Shown: positions 9,439 to 18,640 of the stretch, one piece after another
Layout: every line of letters begins with the position of its first letter
Numbering within the stretch: the stretch's first letter is position 1
From: Comamonadaceae bacterium PBBC1
Lineage (GTDB): Bacteria; Pseudomonadota; Gammaproteobacteria; Burkholderiales; Burkholderiaceae_C
Direction: 5' to 3'
Length of the DNA stretch: 64,000 nucleotides
Assembly (NCBI GenBank): GCA_002256145.1
Contig: NKIP01000001.1
Coordinates: 318,090-382,089, forward strand
The notes under the pieces: model-generated
The model's database searches: none
Told to the model about the DNA's origin: nothing
What the model saw: only the letters and a program-made list of their open reading frames with translations
Position numbers and translations under genes: made by a program

Positions 9439-11148
9439 ATGAATTTGCTCACCCGAGATGTGCCCCCCCGCAGCGCCTGGGCGCTGGAACAAGCGGGTAT
9501 CCACCCCCTGCTGGCCCGCCTGTACGCCGCCCGTGGCGTGTTGTCCAAAGACGAACTCGACGACGCGCTGAACCTGCTGCTGCCCCCGGCCGGCATGCTG
9601 GGCACCACCGAAGCGGCCAAACTGCTGGCCGACGCCATGGCACACAACAAGCGCCTGTGCATCGTGGCCGATTACGACTGCGACGGCGCAACCGCCTGCG
9701 CCGTGGGTGTGCGCGGCCTGCGCATGCTGGGTGCTCAAAACGTGAACTATCTGGTGCCCGACCGGGTGGTCGACGGCTACGGCCTGACCCCACCGATTGC
9801 CCAGCGCGTGCACCAACAAGGCGCCGATGTGCTAATCACCGTGGACAACGGCATCGCCAGCGTGGCGGGCGTGCAAGCGGCGCAAGCCCTGGGCCTGCAG
9901 GTGCTGGTGACGGACCACCATTTGCCGGGGAGTGAGTTGCCCACCGCCGAAGTCATCGTCAACCCCAACCAGCCTGGTTGCAGCTTTACCAGCAAGTCCA
10001 TCGCGGGTGTGGGTGTGATGTTTTACGTGCTGCTGGCCCTGCGGGCCGAGCTGCGTCAGCGTGGCGTGTTTGACGCCAGCACCCAACCGCGCCTGGACGC
10101 GCTGCTGCCCCTGGTGGCTTTGGGCACCGTGGCCGACGTGGTCAAGCTCGACGCCAACAACCGCCGCCTGGTGGCACAAGGCCTGCGCCGTGTGCGGGCC
10201 GGAGCCTTGCCGCCCGGCATGGCCGCGCTCATGCGTGCGGCCAGTCGCGAAACCGCCAAGGCCACGACCTTTGATTTTGGCTTTGCACTGGGCCCGCGCA
10301 TCAACGCGGCTGGCCGCCTGGCCGACATGACACTCGGCATCGAGTGCCTGCTGACCGACGACGCGGGCCGCGCCGACGAGCTGGCCAAGCAGCTGGACGC
10401 GATCAACCGCGAACGCCGCGTGATCGAAGGCGACATGCGCGAGATGGCGATGGAGATGGCCGAGTCGCTGTTTGACGAAGGCGACGAGCCGCCGCCCGCC
10501 ATTTGTGTGTTCGACCCGGATTTTCACGAAGGCGTGGTGGGCATCGTGGCATCGCGCATCAAGGACAAGCTGCACCGTCCCACGTTCGTTTTCGCGGCCA
10601 GCAGCGCCCCGGGCAAAGAGCACGAACTCAAGGGCTCTGGCCGCTCGATTGCGGGTTTTCATTTGCGCGACGCGCTCGACCTGGTGGCCAAACGCGCCCC
10701 GGGCGTGCTGCTGCGCTTTGGTGGCCACGCCATGGCGGCGGGTTGCACGATTGCCGAAGAGCACCTCTATGTGTTTGAGGAAACCCTGAACCAAGTGGCC
10801 ATGGAATGGCTGGACGCCGCCACACTGCAACGCCGCCTGGAAACCGATGGGCCGCTGCCCGCCGAATACCGCCGGGTGGACTTGGTGGACATGCTGCACC
10901 ACGAGGTCTGGGGCCAGGGTTTTGCGCCGCCCGTCTTTTGCGAAGAGATCGAGATCGTGTCGCAGCGCTTGGTGGGTGAAAAGCACCTGTCACTCAAGAT
11001 GAAGCACCAAGGCCAGCCGGTGGACGGCATCTGGTTTGGCCGGACCGAACCGCTGCCATCGCGGGTCAAACTGGCTTTCCGGCTGGACGCCGACGAATGG
11101 CAGGGGCAAAAGCGGGTGCGGTTTTTGGTCGAAGGCGCCGAGGTTTGA
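9439..11148 (+). CDS. recJ: Single-stranded-DNA-specific 5'-3' exonuclease RecJ
   Basis: 569-residue DHH-family nuclease acting in RecF recombination, mismatch repair and base-excision repair. Metal-binding motifs are intact: DYDCDGATA at 78-86, DHH at 159-161, followed by the DHHA1 motif region GSGRSIAGFHL near 394-404 and GGHAMAAGCT near 429-438, and a C-terminal OB-fold region. The length is standard. It is cotranscribed with the upstream COG4255-like gene and converges on coaD across a REP-like repeat region. Confidence 0.97.
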   Translation: MNLLTRDVPPRSAWALEQAGIHPLLARLYAARGVLSKDELDDALNLLLPPAGMLGTTEAAKLLADAMAHNKRLCIVADYDCDGATACAVGVRGLRMLGAQNVNYLVPDRVVDGYGLTPPIAQRVHQQGADVLITVDNGIASVAGVQAAQALGLQVLVTDHHLPGSELPTAEVIVNPNQPGCSFTSKSIAGVGVMFYVLLALRAELRQRGVFDASTQPRLDALLPLVALGTVADVVKLDANNRRLVAQGLRRVRAGALPPGMAALMRAASRETAKATTFDFGFALGPRINAAGRLADMTLGIECLLTDDAGRADELAKQLDAINRERRVIEGDMREMAMEMAESLFDEGDEPPPAICVFDPDFHEGVVGIVASRIKDKLHRPTFVFAASSAPGKEHELKGSGRSIAGFHLRDALDLVAKRAPGVLLRFGGHAMAAGCTIAEEHLYVFEETLNQVAMEWLDAATLQRRLETDGPLPAEYRRVDLVDMLHHEVWGQGFAPPVFCEEIEIVSQRLVGEKHLSLKMKHQGQPVDGIWFGRTEPLPSRVKLAFRLDADEWQGQKRVRFLVEGAEV

Positions 11149-11152
11149 AGAA

Positions 11153-11264
11153 TGTCGGACCTGAAGGTCCGACCTACAAGTCGAGTTGGGCATGTAAGAG
11201 GTGTAGGCCCGACATTGCCTACGGGGCCATGTATCTGTAGGTCGGTGGCTTCAGCCCCGACATG
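11153..11264. repeat. Inverted pair of REP-like palindromes between convergent recJ and coaD
   Basis: Two imperfect copies of one palindrome face each other. Copy 1, 11153-11178, is a GTCGGACC/GGTCCGAC stem around TGAA, followed by CTACA. Copy 2, 11236-11264 on the opposite strand, has a TGTCGG... stem with the same CTGAAG centre and the same ACCGACCTACA end. The stems differ while keeping pairing. A degenerate third piece (TGTAGGCCCGACA) lies at 11202-11214. This is the layout of BIME-type REP elements. It occupies nearly the whole 121-bp intergenic space and could also end both transcripts. Confidence 0.7.
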
Positions 11265-11269
11265 CACCT

Positions 11270-11776
11270 TCAATGCTTGGTCGCAACCTTGCCCTGCAAG
11301 GCGTTGAGCACCGGTGCCGACACAAGGCCCGACACATCGCCACCCAATTTGGCAATTTCGCGCACCAGCGTGCTGCTGATGTGCTGCACATGGGCGCTGG
11401 TGTGCAAAAACACGGTGTCCACTTCAGGTGCCAGGTGGCGGTTCATGCCGGACATTTGCGTTTCGTAGTCGTAATCGGTCACCGAGCGCAGGCCGCGCAC
11501 GATCACTTGGGCGTTTTGCGAACGTACAAACTCGACGATCAGGCCGTCAAACGGCAGCGCCTTCACGTTCGGGCAATCGACCAAAGCCGCTTGCGCCAGG
11601 GCCACGCGCTCGTCCAGGCTGAACAGGGTTTTTTTGTGGTGTGCCACAGCCACGGCAATGATGACCTCGTCAAACATTTGGGCGGCGCGGCGGATCGCGT
11701 CTTCGTGGCCCAAGGTCAGCGGGTCAAATGTGCCCGAGTAAACAGCGGTCACAGCGGTATTGGCAGATCGGCTCAT
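11270..11776 (-). CDS. coaD: Phosphopantetheine adenylyltransferase CoaD
   Basis: Fourth step of coenzyme A synthesis: transfers AMP from ATP to 4'-phosphopantetheine. The 168 residues show the nucleotidyltransferase motif GTFDPLTLGH at 15-24, the substrate loop RGLRSVTDYDYE near 94-105, and ISSTLVRE near 133-140. Normal length. The start overlaps the rsmD stop by four bases (ATGA); the rsmD-coaD pairing is standard in Burkholderiales. Confidence 0.97.
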   Translation of the reverse strand: MSRSANTAVTAVYSGTFDPLTLGHEDAIRRAAQMFDEVIIAVAVAHHKKTLFSLDERVALAQAALVDCPNVKALPFDGLIVEFVRSQNAQVIVRGLRSVTDYDYETQMSGMNRHLAPEVDTVFLHTSAHVQHISSTLVREIAKLGGDVSGLVSAPVLNALQGKVATKH

Positions 11777-12471
11777 GGCGTGTCTCCTTCAGCAGGGGTG
11801 GCAATCGAGGTGGGTGCAGATTCAGGGCTGACCCGTTGCAACAAATGGGCGTGCACCGCGCCTGCTTTGAGGTGGCGTTCGCACTGTAGCCCCAAGGCTG
11901 TCAATGCCTCTGTGGGCCAAGCCACAGGCGCTTCCAGGTAAATCCAGCCGCCCACGGGCACAGCCCGGGTGGCGGCTTTCAGGGCTGGCTCAAACCAGGG
12001 GCCGTCAAAAGGCGGATCGATGAAGACCAGGTCCACACTGCCCGCAGGCAATCGGCCCAAAGTGCTCACCGCGTCGCCGCGCTGCACACTGACCATGTTG
12101 GCTTTGAGGCGGGTGGCGTTGTCTTGTAAATCGCGCACCAGCACGGCGTCTTGCTCGACCATCAGCACATGGGCCGCGCCGCGCGATGCAGCCTCCAGGC
12201 CCAGCACGCCCGTGCCCGCAAACGCGTCCACGCAGCGCCAGCCGCTCAGGTCCTGACCCAGCCAGTTGAACAGGGTTTCGCGCACACGGTCGGGCGTGGG
12301 GCGCAGACCTGGTTTGTCGATCACCTTCAGGCGGGTGCGCCGCCACTGCCCGCCGATGATGCGGATCTCGTGCGAGGGCGGGCCTTTGGGGGTTTTGGCA
12401 ACAGGTTTTCGGGCTGCAGGTTTGGAAGCTGCGGCATGGGTCGATGAGCGTGACGTTTTCGATGAGGGCAT
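11773..12471 (-). CDS. rsmD: 16S rRNA (guanine(966)-N(2))-methyltransferase RsmD
   Basis: SAM-dependent methyltransferase modifying G966 of 16S rRNA. RIIGGQWRRTRL, then RPTPDRVRETLFNWL, are family marks in the N-terminal half. The SAM loop reads DAFAGTGVLGLEA and the catalytic motif IDPPFDGPW. An Ala/Lys/Ser-rich N-terminal tail of about 30 residues precedes the conserved part. I start at the ATG at 12471; a TTG three codons earlier is possible. It overlaps coaD. Confidence 0.94.
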   Translation of the reverse strand: MPSSKTSRSSTHAAASKPAARKPVAKTPKGPPSHEIRIIGGQWRRTRLKVIDKPGLRPTPDRVRETLFNWLGQDLSGWRCVDAFAGTGVLGLEAASRGAAHVLMVEQDAVLVRDLQDNATRLKANMVSVQRGDAVSTLGRLPAGSVDLVFIDPPFDGPWFEPALKAATRAVPVGGWIYLEAPVAWPTEALTALGLQCERHLKAGAVHAHLLQRVSPESAPTSIATPAEGDTP

Positions 12472-12591
12472 GGTGCACAAGTGTAAAGGCCGTTGCCCAC
12501 TGCGAATGCGATCTGACCTGGATACTGCGGGGAAACAGCGCAGCTTCCAGCGTCACTGCTGGACACCTGTGGCTCACAACAAAGCCAGACG

Positions 12592-12623
12592 AAAAAAAAA
12601 CCAGCATCACGCTGGTTTTTTTT
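12592..12623. terminator. Bidirectional rho-independent terminator
   Basis: Nine A, CCAGC, ATCAC loop, GCTGG, eight T: a perfect short hairpin flanked by A and T runs so that it works on both strands. On the minus strand it ends the transcript of the Ala/Lys-rich exported protein gene (12666-12980). It insulates that gene from rsmD, whose start is 120 bp further on. Confidence 0.85.
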
Positions 12624-12665
12624 CAACAAGGTCAGGGACTCCGCGTGAACGCGGGTCCCGTGCCA

Positions 12666-12980
12666 TCACTTGACAGCAGCCACTTTGGCATCCGCCTTGG
12701 CTTGTGCCTTGGCAGCGGCTTTGGCCGCCTTCTTGTCCGCTTTGGCTTGATGATCAGCCTTGTCTTTTGCAGTGGTCTTCACATCGGCCTTGACATCGGC
12801 TTTGGCATCTTTGACCTCGGCTTTGACTGCAGTCACGGCTGCAGCGGGTGCTGTGGCAGCAGTTGAAGCTTTGGCTGCGGTCGCGGCAGCAGCAGGTGCT
12901 GTCGCAGGCAAGGCGGGCGCTTGGGCGAATACACCGACGGCAAAAAAACCGGCAACGAGGGTGGCGAGCAGCTTGTTCAT
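12666..12980 (-). CDS. Exported Ala/Lys-rich low-complexity protein
   Basis: 104-residue protein with a clear signal peptide (MNKLLATLVAGFFAVGVFA, cleavage expected before QAPALP). The mature part consists almost only of Ala, Lys, Asp, Val and Thr, with runs such as VKAEVKDAKADVKADVK and AKADKKAAKAAAKAQAKA that would form amphipathic or coiled helices. The composition resembles histone H1-like proteins, but the signal peptide argues for a periplasmic place. I chose the ATG at 12980, with AAAGAG 8 bases upstream, over a TTG six bases earlier. A strong terminator follows. No function is assigned. Confidence 0.75.
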   Translation of the reverse strand: MNKLLATLVAGFFAVGVFAQAPALPATAPAAAATAAKASTAATAPAAAVTAVKAEVKDAKADVKADVKTTAKDKADHQAKADKKAAKAAAKAQAKADAKVAAVK

Positions 12981-13032
12981 GATCAAAACTCTTTCATCAG
13001 GTTTTCAGTCCAACACTTTGTTGAACTTGCAA

Positions 13033-14394
13033 CTACAACGCCCCCTGCGCCAGTCCTGATGACGCGCCAGTCACCCCAGTTGTAACGCCGTGTTTCGTCG
13101 CACGGCGAATGCCTGGCCCGTAGCGTTGCCAAGCCAAGTCGTGGTGCTCAATGGCGGGCTCGTGGCCCATGACCAAATCGGTCACCAATTGCCCACTGCC
13201 GCAGGCCATGGTCCAGCCCAGGGTGCCATGCCCGGTGTTTATAAACAGCCCCTGCACGGGGCACGCCCCCACCACCGGGGTGCTGTCTGGCGTCATCGGG
13301 CGCAGGCCCGTCCAAAATTGCGCCTTGGATACATCGCCTCCCGGAAACAGGTCTTGCACCACCATCTCCAGTGTTTGACGGCGGCGCTCATCGAGCGACA
13401 GGTCGTACCCCACCAAGCCCGCCATGCCGCCCACGCGGATGCGTTGGTCAAAACGGGTGATGGCCACTTTGTAGCTTTCATCCAGCACCGTCGAGACCGG
13501 TGCCCGCGCCGCATCGACCAAGGGCAAGGTGAGCGAGTAGCCCTTGACCGGGTAGACCGGCAAGTTCATGCCCAAAGGTTGCAACAAGGCCCTTGACTGC
13601 ACACCCAGCGCCAGCACCACGCGGTCTGCGGCCACATGGCGCAGGGGCTGACCCTTCTCCGGCCCAGAAGCTGCTTGCACCCACGCCCCTTGCACACGGC
13701 CGCCTTGCACATCAAGCGCGGCGATGTCCTGCCCCCACTCAAAGCGCACACCGGCTGCCTCGGCCATGGCCGCCAAGCGGGTGCTGAACAGGTGGCAGTC
13801 GCCGGTTTCGTCGTCCGGCAAGCGCAGGCCCCCGGCCAGGCGCGGCAAAGCATCGGCCAAGCCCGGCTCCACGCCCGCCAACTGTTCGCGGCTGAGCAAC
13901 TCAAAAGGCACGCCGCAGTCGCGCAGCACCGAAATGTCTTGCTGCGCGGCATCGAGCTGGGCCTGGGTGCGAAACAACTGCAAAGTGCCGCCTTGGCGCT
14001 CTTCATAGCTCAGCCCCGTATCGGCCCGCAGCTGCCGCAGCACATCGCGGCTGTAGTTGGACAGGCGCATCATGCGTTCTTTGTTGGTGGCGTAGTCGGC
14101 CCCGTTGCACTGGGCCAGCATGCTCAGCAACCAGCGCAATTGGAACAGGCTGCCGTCCGGGCGCAGACTCAAAGGGGCATGTTTTTGAAACAGCCATTTG
14201 AGTGCCTTGAGCGGGATGCCGGGGGCTGCCCAAGGGGTGGAGTAACCCGGCGAGACCTGCCCAGCGTTGGCAAAGCTGGTCTCCATGGCGGGGCCGCTTT
14301 GGCGGTCGATCACGGTGACCTCGGCCCCGGCGCGGGCCAGAAAATAAGCGGTGGTGGTGCCAATGACACCCGAACCCAAAACAAGGACTTTCAT
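13033..14394 (-). CDS. dadA: D-amino acid dehydrogenase small subunit DadA
   Basis: FAD-dependent membrane-associated dehydrogenase that oxidises D-amino acids (in the family, D-alanine after racemisation) to 2-oxo acids and feeds electrons to the respiratory chain. The dinucleotide loop is [19 protein letters not shown] at 4-22. [20 protein letters not shown] near 45-64 and the C-terminal [14 protein letters not shown] are strongly DadA-like. The 453-residue length includes about 20 variable residues at the end. It is divergent from the Lrp-type gene at 14525, which probably controls it. Confidence 0.94.
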   Translation of the reverse strand: MKVLVLGSGVIGTTTAYFLARAGAEVTVIDRQSGPAMETSFANAGQVSPGYSTPWAAPGIPLKALKWLFQKHAPLSLRPDGSLFQLRWLLSMLAQCNGADYATNKERMMRLSNYSRDVLRQLRADTGLSYEERQGGTLQLFRTQAQLDAAQQDISVLRDCGVPFELLSREQLAGVEPGLADALPRLAGGLRLPDDETGDCHLFSTRLAAMAEAAGVRFEWGQDIAALDVQGGRVQGAWVQAASGPEKGQPLRHVAADRVVLALGVQSRALLQPLGMNLPVYPVKGYSLTLPLVDAARAPVSTVLDESYKVAITRFDQRIRVGGMAGLVGYDLSLDERRRQTLEMVVQDLFPGGDVSKAQFWTGLRPMTPDSTPVVGACPVQGLFINTGHGTLGWTMACGSGQLVTDLVMGHEPAIEHHDLAWQRYGPGIRRATKHGVTTGVTGASSGLAQGAL

Positions 14395-14524
14395 GGAGAT
14401 GGCCTCTTAAATCTGCAATGAAATGGATTCTAGGAATCACTTGTCAGTGAATTTCATTGAAAATCAAACCCATCACAGTGAAAGACAACATTCACCCCAA
14501 CCCCCACGAAGGCTGCGCAGTGAA

Positions 14525-14995
14525 ATGACCGACCTCGACCGCATTGATCTGAAAATCCTGGACGCCCTGCAAGCCCAGGGCCGCCTGAGCATGACCGAGC
14601 TGGCCGAACGGGTGGGCCTGTCGGCCTCACCCTGCACCGAGCGGGTGCGCCGCATGGAGCGCGAAGGCGTGATCACCGGTTACCACGCGCACCTGCACCC
14701 TCAGGCGCTGGGGCGCACGCTGCTGGTGTTTGTGGAAATTCGCCTGTCCAGCAAATCGGACGAGGTGTTTGAGAAAGTGCGTGCGGCCATGCAGGCCCTG
14801 CCCGAGGTGATGGAGTGCCACCTGGTGTCGGGCAGCTTTGACTACCTGATCAAGGCACGCCTGAAGGGCATGAGCGATTACCGCAGCTTGCTGGGCAAGC
14901 TGCTCAAAAACATCCCGGTGCCCGCCGAGTCACACAGCTATGTGGTGATGGAAGAGGTCAAGGAAAGCATGCAGCTGGCTTTGGGGCGGGCTTGA
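14525..14995 (+). CDS. Lrp/AsnC family transcriptional regulator
   Basis: 156-residue DNA-binding protein: an N-terminal winged helix (ILDALQAQGRLSMTELAERV with recognition helix LSASPCTERVRRME) and a C-terminal RAM ligand-binding domain. Such regulators next to dadA sense alanine, leucine or other amino acids and activate the dehydrogenase gene. I start at the ATG at 14525, which gives the normal family length; an upstream reading to 14423 adds 34 residues foreign to the family. The 130-bp divergent region to dadA should carry the binding sites. Confidence 0.93.
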   Translation: MTDLDRIDLKILDALQAQGRLSMTELAERVGLSASPCTERVRRMEREGVITGYHAHLHPQALGRTLLVFVEIRLSSKSDEVFEKVRAAMQALPEVMECHLVSGSFDYLIKARLKGMSDYRSLLGKLLKNIPVPAESHSYVVMEEVKESMQLALGRA

Positions 14996-15087
14996 GCTTC
15001 TCGTCCGGCCAGGGCTCTAAAAGCGCAGAGCTTGCCCTTGGATGTCGCCTTTGAATCGACCCAAAAGAGACACATCGCTTGAAAGAC

Positions 15088-15101
15088 ATGACCTGCATCA
15101 A
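15088..15101 (-). promoter_or_regulatory. Candidate FNR/Crp-family binding site upstream of the hemerythrin gene
   Basis: Read on the minus strand this is TTGATGCAGGTCAT, close to the FNR/ANR/DNR consensus TTGAT-N4-ATCAA (first half perfect, second half GTCAT). It lies 55 bp before the hemerythrin start, inside a 160-bp gap. A TATAAA-like stretch and AAAGGAG ribosome site lie at 15143-15152. An oxygen- or NO-responsive regulator would make sense for a hemerythrin. Single-site evidence only. Confidence 0.45.
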
Positions 15102-15155
15102 ACAAGTGTTTCGCAGCCTCTTGAAGGTCCCTGACTTGCTTTTATAAAGGAGTCC

Positions 15156-15725
15156 ATGAACCCGACCTTCAACCCTGAGACCACCATGCTGTTAGACATC
15201 CACACCGACACCGACGCCCCCATTTCCCACTTTGCGAACTGCCACACGGGCATCCTGGCACAGCTGGCCCGCTTGGGCGATTTGCCAGTTTTGCTGGGAC
15301 CTGCCGCCCAGGCTCGCAAGATCGCCCAGGAATCTTTGGTCTTCTTCAACGATGCCTTGTTCAATCACCACAGCGAAGAAGAAAAAGACCTGTTTCCAGC
15401 CGTGCTCAAAAGTGCCCAAGCCGGAACCGAGCGACTGAAGGTCGATGGCTTGGTCGAGCAGCTGATCAACGACCACCGAGCCCTGGAAAAGCTCTGGAAG
15501 TCCTTAGAACCGGGGCTGCGCAAGGTGTCCAAAGGGCAAGACAGCACCTTGGATGCCTTGGCTCTTGAATCCATGGTGCAGCGTTATCAGGCCCACGCCC
15601 ATTTGGAAGAGCAGGCTTTTTTACCCTTGGCTCAAACCATTTTGGGACGCAATGACAACCACATGGCAGCACTGGGCATGACGCTGCACATGCGGCAAGT
15701 GCCGCAATTTGTCGCCCACATCTGA
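15156..15725 (+). CDS. Hemerythrin HHE cation-binding domain protein
   Basis: 189-residue cytoplasmic four-helix protein predicted to bind a di-iron centre that senses or handles O2, NO or peroxide. Likely ligands are H30, H71/H72 with E76 (NHHSEEEKDLFP), H107 (NDHRALEKLW), and H147/H149 with E151/E152 (AHAHLEEQAFLP). The spacing fits the HHE family. An alternative ATG lies 10 codons in; I kept 15156 because AAAGGAG stands at the right distance. A candidate FNR-type site is upstream. Confidence 0.9.
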   Translation: MNPTFNPETTMLLDIHTDTDAPISHFANCHTGILAQLARLGDLPVLLGPAAQARKIAQESLVFFNDALFNHHSEEEKDLFPAVLKSAQAGTERLKVDGLVEQLINDHRALEKLWKSLEPGLRKVSKGQDSTLDALALESMVQRYQAHAHLEEQAFLPLAQTILGRNDNHMAALGMTLHMRQVPQFVAHI

Positions 15726-15763
15726 GTGGCTTTAAAGCGCCTTGGATGTGTTTTTGAAATGCC

Positions 15764-17152
15764 TCAAGGCGCAGCGCCCACCACCACCGTGACCATGCGC
15801 TCGGGCTGCAGCACCCGGGCCATGGCGCGTTGCACATCGGCGGCACTGACGCGCTCAATCTGTCGCGTCCAGGTGTTCAGGTAGTCCAGCGGCAGCCGGT
15901 TCCAGGCGATGTTGGCCACGTTGTCCAGCAGCTTGCGGTTGCTGTCGATGCGCAGCGCAAAGCCGCCCACCAGGTTGGATTTGGCCGCTGTCAGCTCGGC
16001 CTCGGTCGGGCCTTGGCGCACAAAGCCTTGCACCACCTCTTGGGCCACGGCCACGGCTTGCTTGGCCTGGTCGGGGCGGGTTTGCAGGCCCACAGTGAAG
16101 GCACCGGCGTGCAGGCCCGGGGCAAATGCGCTGTAGACGCTGTAGCTCAGGCCGCGTTTTTCGCGCACCTGCTCGGTCAGGCGCGAAACAAAGCCGCCAC
16201 CGCCCAAAATGTGGTTGCCCACCAGCAGGGCAAAGAAGTCGGGGTCGGTGCGTTTGTAGCCGGGCTGGCCAATCAACACATGGGCCTGGGCCGAGTCAAA
16301 AGGCAAGTTCAGGTTTTCCGCAGCAGCCAAAGGGGCCACTTCGGGCACGGGCGGCAAGCTGGCACAGCCTGATTCGCGGGGCCACTGCGCCAGCAGGCGC
16401 TGCACCAAGGCATCCGTTTGAGCGCGGGTCAAAGCGCCCACCACACTCACCGTGGCGCGGCAAGCCCGCAAAGCCTGGGCGTGCAGGTTTTTCATATCTT
16501 GCACACCGATGCGCGACAAGCTCTCGGGGGTGGCCCGAAAACCGTAGGGGTGCGAGCCATACACGGCTTGTGCAAAGCGCTGCTGCACCACCGTGCCGGG
16601 CTTGGTGAGTGATTCCCGGATGGAGGCGCTGATGCGCTCGCGATCGCGCAGCCACATGGCCTCGGGAAAAGCCGGGTGCGCCATTTGCCGAGCCGCCAAG
16701 GCCACGGCTTTGTCCAGCAAATCGGGGTAGCTCAGGCTGCGCAGGCCAAAGCTCATGCGGTCACCGCCTGCACTGACGCCAAAGCTGGCCCCCAGGTCGG
16801 CCCAGGCTTCACCGATCTGGTTTTCGTCCAAGGCCTTGGGGTAAGGGCCTTGGCCTTGGGGGTCGGCACGGGTGCCGTTGGCCATTTGCCCGGCCATGAC
16901 CGAGGCCAGGCCAGCCTGCGCGGCAGGGTCACGGCGGCTGCCCGCGTCGATGTCGATCTGCACATCGACCATGGGAATGGCCTGGCTCTCGACCAAATAC
17001 ACACGCGCACCGCTGGGCTGGGTCCAGTGCTGGATGGGCAAAGAAGCGTGCGCCCAGCTGGCTGCGGCCCAACAGGCCAGTGCCAAGGCCGTGCGCCGCC
17101 AAGCCAGGGCGTTCAAAGAAGAAATCAAGGACATGGGATGTTGAACTTTCAT
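15764..17152 (-). CDS. M16-family peptidase-like subunit, catalytically inactive partner
   Basis: 462-residue exported zinc-protease-fold protein (signal peptide near 10-36). It contains the fold-defining C-terminal motif with R and Y (EQVREKRGLSYSVYS) used for substrate binding, but at the zinc site it reads GLASVMAGQM, so both histidines and the glutamate of HxxEH are gone. Such proteins pair with an active M16 subunit, as in bacterial heterodimers and mitochondrial processing peptidase. The gene lies 11 bp after the active partner gene. Confidence 0.9.
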   Translation of the reverse strand: MKVQHPMSLISSLNALAWRRTALALACWAAASWAHASLPIQHWTQPSGARVYLVESQAIPMVDVQIDIDAGSRRDPAAQAGLASVMAGQMANGTRADPQGQGPYPKALDENQIGEAWADLGASFGVSAGGDRMSFGLRSLSYPDLLDKAVALAARQMAHPAFPEAMWLRDRERISASIRESLTKPGTVVQQRFAQAVYGSHPYGFRATPESLSRIGVQDMKNLHAQALRACRATVSVVGALTRAQTDALVQRLLAQWPRESGCASLPPVPEVAPLAAAENLNLPFDSAQAHVLIGQPGYKRTDPDFFALLVGNHILGGGGFVSRLTEQVREKRGLSYSVYSAFAPGLHAGAFTVGLQTRPDQAKQAVAVAQEVVQGFVRQGPTEAELTAAKSNLVGGFALRIDSNRKLLDNVANIAWNRLPLDYLNTWTRQIERVSAADVQRAMARVLQPERMVTVVVGAAP

Positions 17153-17163
17153 GGCAAAGCGCT

Positions 17164-18612
17164 TTAATGGCGGGCACCGGGCAGGGCGCGACGCGCCCGG
17201 GGCTGGCCCGACATCGGCTGGGGCAACAAGGTGGCCACAGTGAGGCTGTCGTCACCAAAATACTTTTGCGCCACGGCCTGCACTTGGGCAGGCGTGACCT
17301 GCCGCAACCGGGCGATCAACTGCGCCCCGTAGTCCGGCGGCAAACCCAGTGTCCAGGCCACGCCCAACTCACGCGCTTGGTTAAACACCGAATCGAGTTT
17401 GTAAATTTCGCTGGCCACCCATTGGGTTTTGACGCGCTGCAGCTCTGCCTCGTTCACGCCCTCGGTGGCCACGCGCTGCACCTGGGCCCGCAAGGCCGCT
17501 TCCAGCGCTTGCGGCGTTTGGCCTTTGGCGGGCACACCTTCCAAATAAAAGAACTGCGGCCCACGTCCCATGAGGCCGTTATAAGCCCCCGCGCTGTCGG
17601 CCAGGCGGTTCTCTCCTTGGGTCAGGGCGCGGTCCAAGCGGGCACCACTGTAGCCGTCCAGCACAGCGGCCAGCACCGTCAAAGCCAAGGCGTCGTCATG
17701 CTCAGGCGTGACCGCCAGGCTGGTCAAGCGCGGCACCTTAAAAGCCAATGCCACATACGACTGCTCGGCCGGGGCTTTGAACTCGAAGCGGCGCAGACCT
17801 TGCTGCGCGGGCTCGTCCCGGGGTTTGCGATCGGGCACGGCGCGGGTGGGGATACTGCCGTAATACTTCTCAGCCAGTGCCTTGACCTGCAGCGGGTCCA
17901 CATCGCCCGCCACCACCACAGCCGCATTGGCCGGGGTGTACCACTTGCGGTAAAAATCGCGGGCGTCTTGCGCCGTCATGGCCTCCAGGTCGCTCATCCA
18001 GCCGACGATGGGGCGGCGGTAGGGCGAGGCCGACAAGGCAGTGGCCGAGAGCATTTCGTGCAACTGGGCGCGGGGGTTGTCGTCGGTGCGCAGGCGACGC
18101 TCTTCTTTCACCACCTCCAGCTCTTTGGCAAATTCGGCATCGGGCCACTGGTTGTTGGCAAAGCGGTCCGACTCCAAACGCATCACGGCTTCGAGTTGGC
18201 TGGAGGGAATTTGCTGGTAATACCCGGTGTAATCCTTGGCGGTGAAGGCGTTTTCGCGCCCGCCCAAAGCGGCCACACGGCGCGAGAACTCCCCCACAGC
18301 CAAGGTGGGCGTGCCTTTGAACAACATGTGCTCCAGCACATGGGCCACACCGCTGGTGCCGTCCACCTCGTCCATGGAACCCACCCGCAGCCAGACCATG
18401 TGCACCGCCGTGGGGGCGCGGCGGTCGGGTTTGACCCACAGCGTCATGCCGTTGGCCAAGGTGAAAGTCTGGACCTGGGCCGCACTGGCCGCTGGAGCAT
18501 TGCCTGTGGGTGGTGTGGCCGCCTGACCTTGCGGGGCCTGCGCCGTGGCGCTGAAGCTGCTGGCCAGCAGGGCTGTTGCCAGCGAAAGTGCCAAGATAAG
18601 GTTTGGTTTCAT
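17164..18612 (-). CDS. M16-family zinc peptidase, active subunit
   Basis: 482-residue periplasmic metallopeptidase with a signal peptide ending near SATAQA. The inverted zinc motif is intact: H91-VLE94-H95 (GVAHVLEHMLFKGT), with a downstream glutamate in VVKEERR as third ligand. It is expected to form a heterodimer with the inactive subunit encoded next. I prefer the ATG at 18612 because AAAGGA lies 11 bases upstream; for the ATG at 18621 the same site would be only two bases away. The start lies 28 bp from the divergent ftsY start. Confidence 0.92.
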   Translation of the reverse strand: MKPNLILALSLATALLASSFSATAQAPQGQAATPPTGNAPAASAAQVQTFTLANGMTLWVKPDRRAPTAVHMVWLRVGSMDEVDGTSGVAHVLEHMLFKGTPTLAVGEFSRRVAALGGRENAFTAKDYTGYYQQIPSSQLEAVMRLESDRFANNQWPDAEFAKELEVVKEERRLRTDDNPRAQLHEMLSATALSASPYRRPIVGWMSDLEAMTAQDARDFYRKWYTPANAAVVVAGDVDPLQVKALAEKYYGSIPTRAVPDRKPRDEPAQQGLRRFEFKAPAEQSYVALAFKVPRLTSLAVTPEHDDALALTVLAAVLDGYSGARLDRALTQGENRLADSAGAYNGLMGRGPQFFYLEGVPAKGQTPQALEAALRAQVQRVATEGVNEAELQRVKTQWVASEIYKLDSVFNQARELGVAWTLGLPPDYGAQLIARLRQVTPAQVQAVAQKYFGDDSLTVATLLPQPMSGQPRARRALPGARH

Positions 18613-18640
18613 AGAATGCATGATCCTTTAAATCCAAGAC

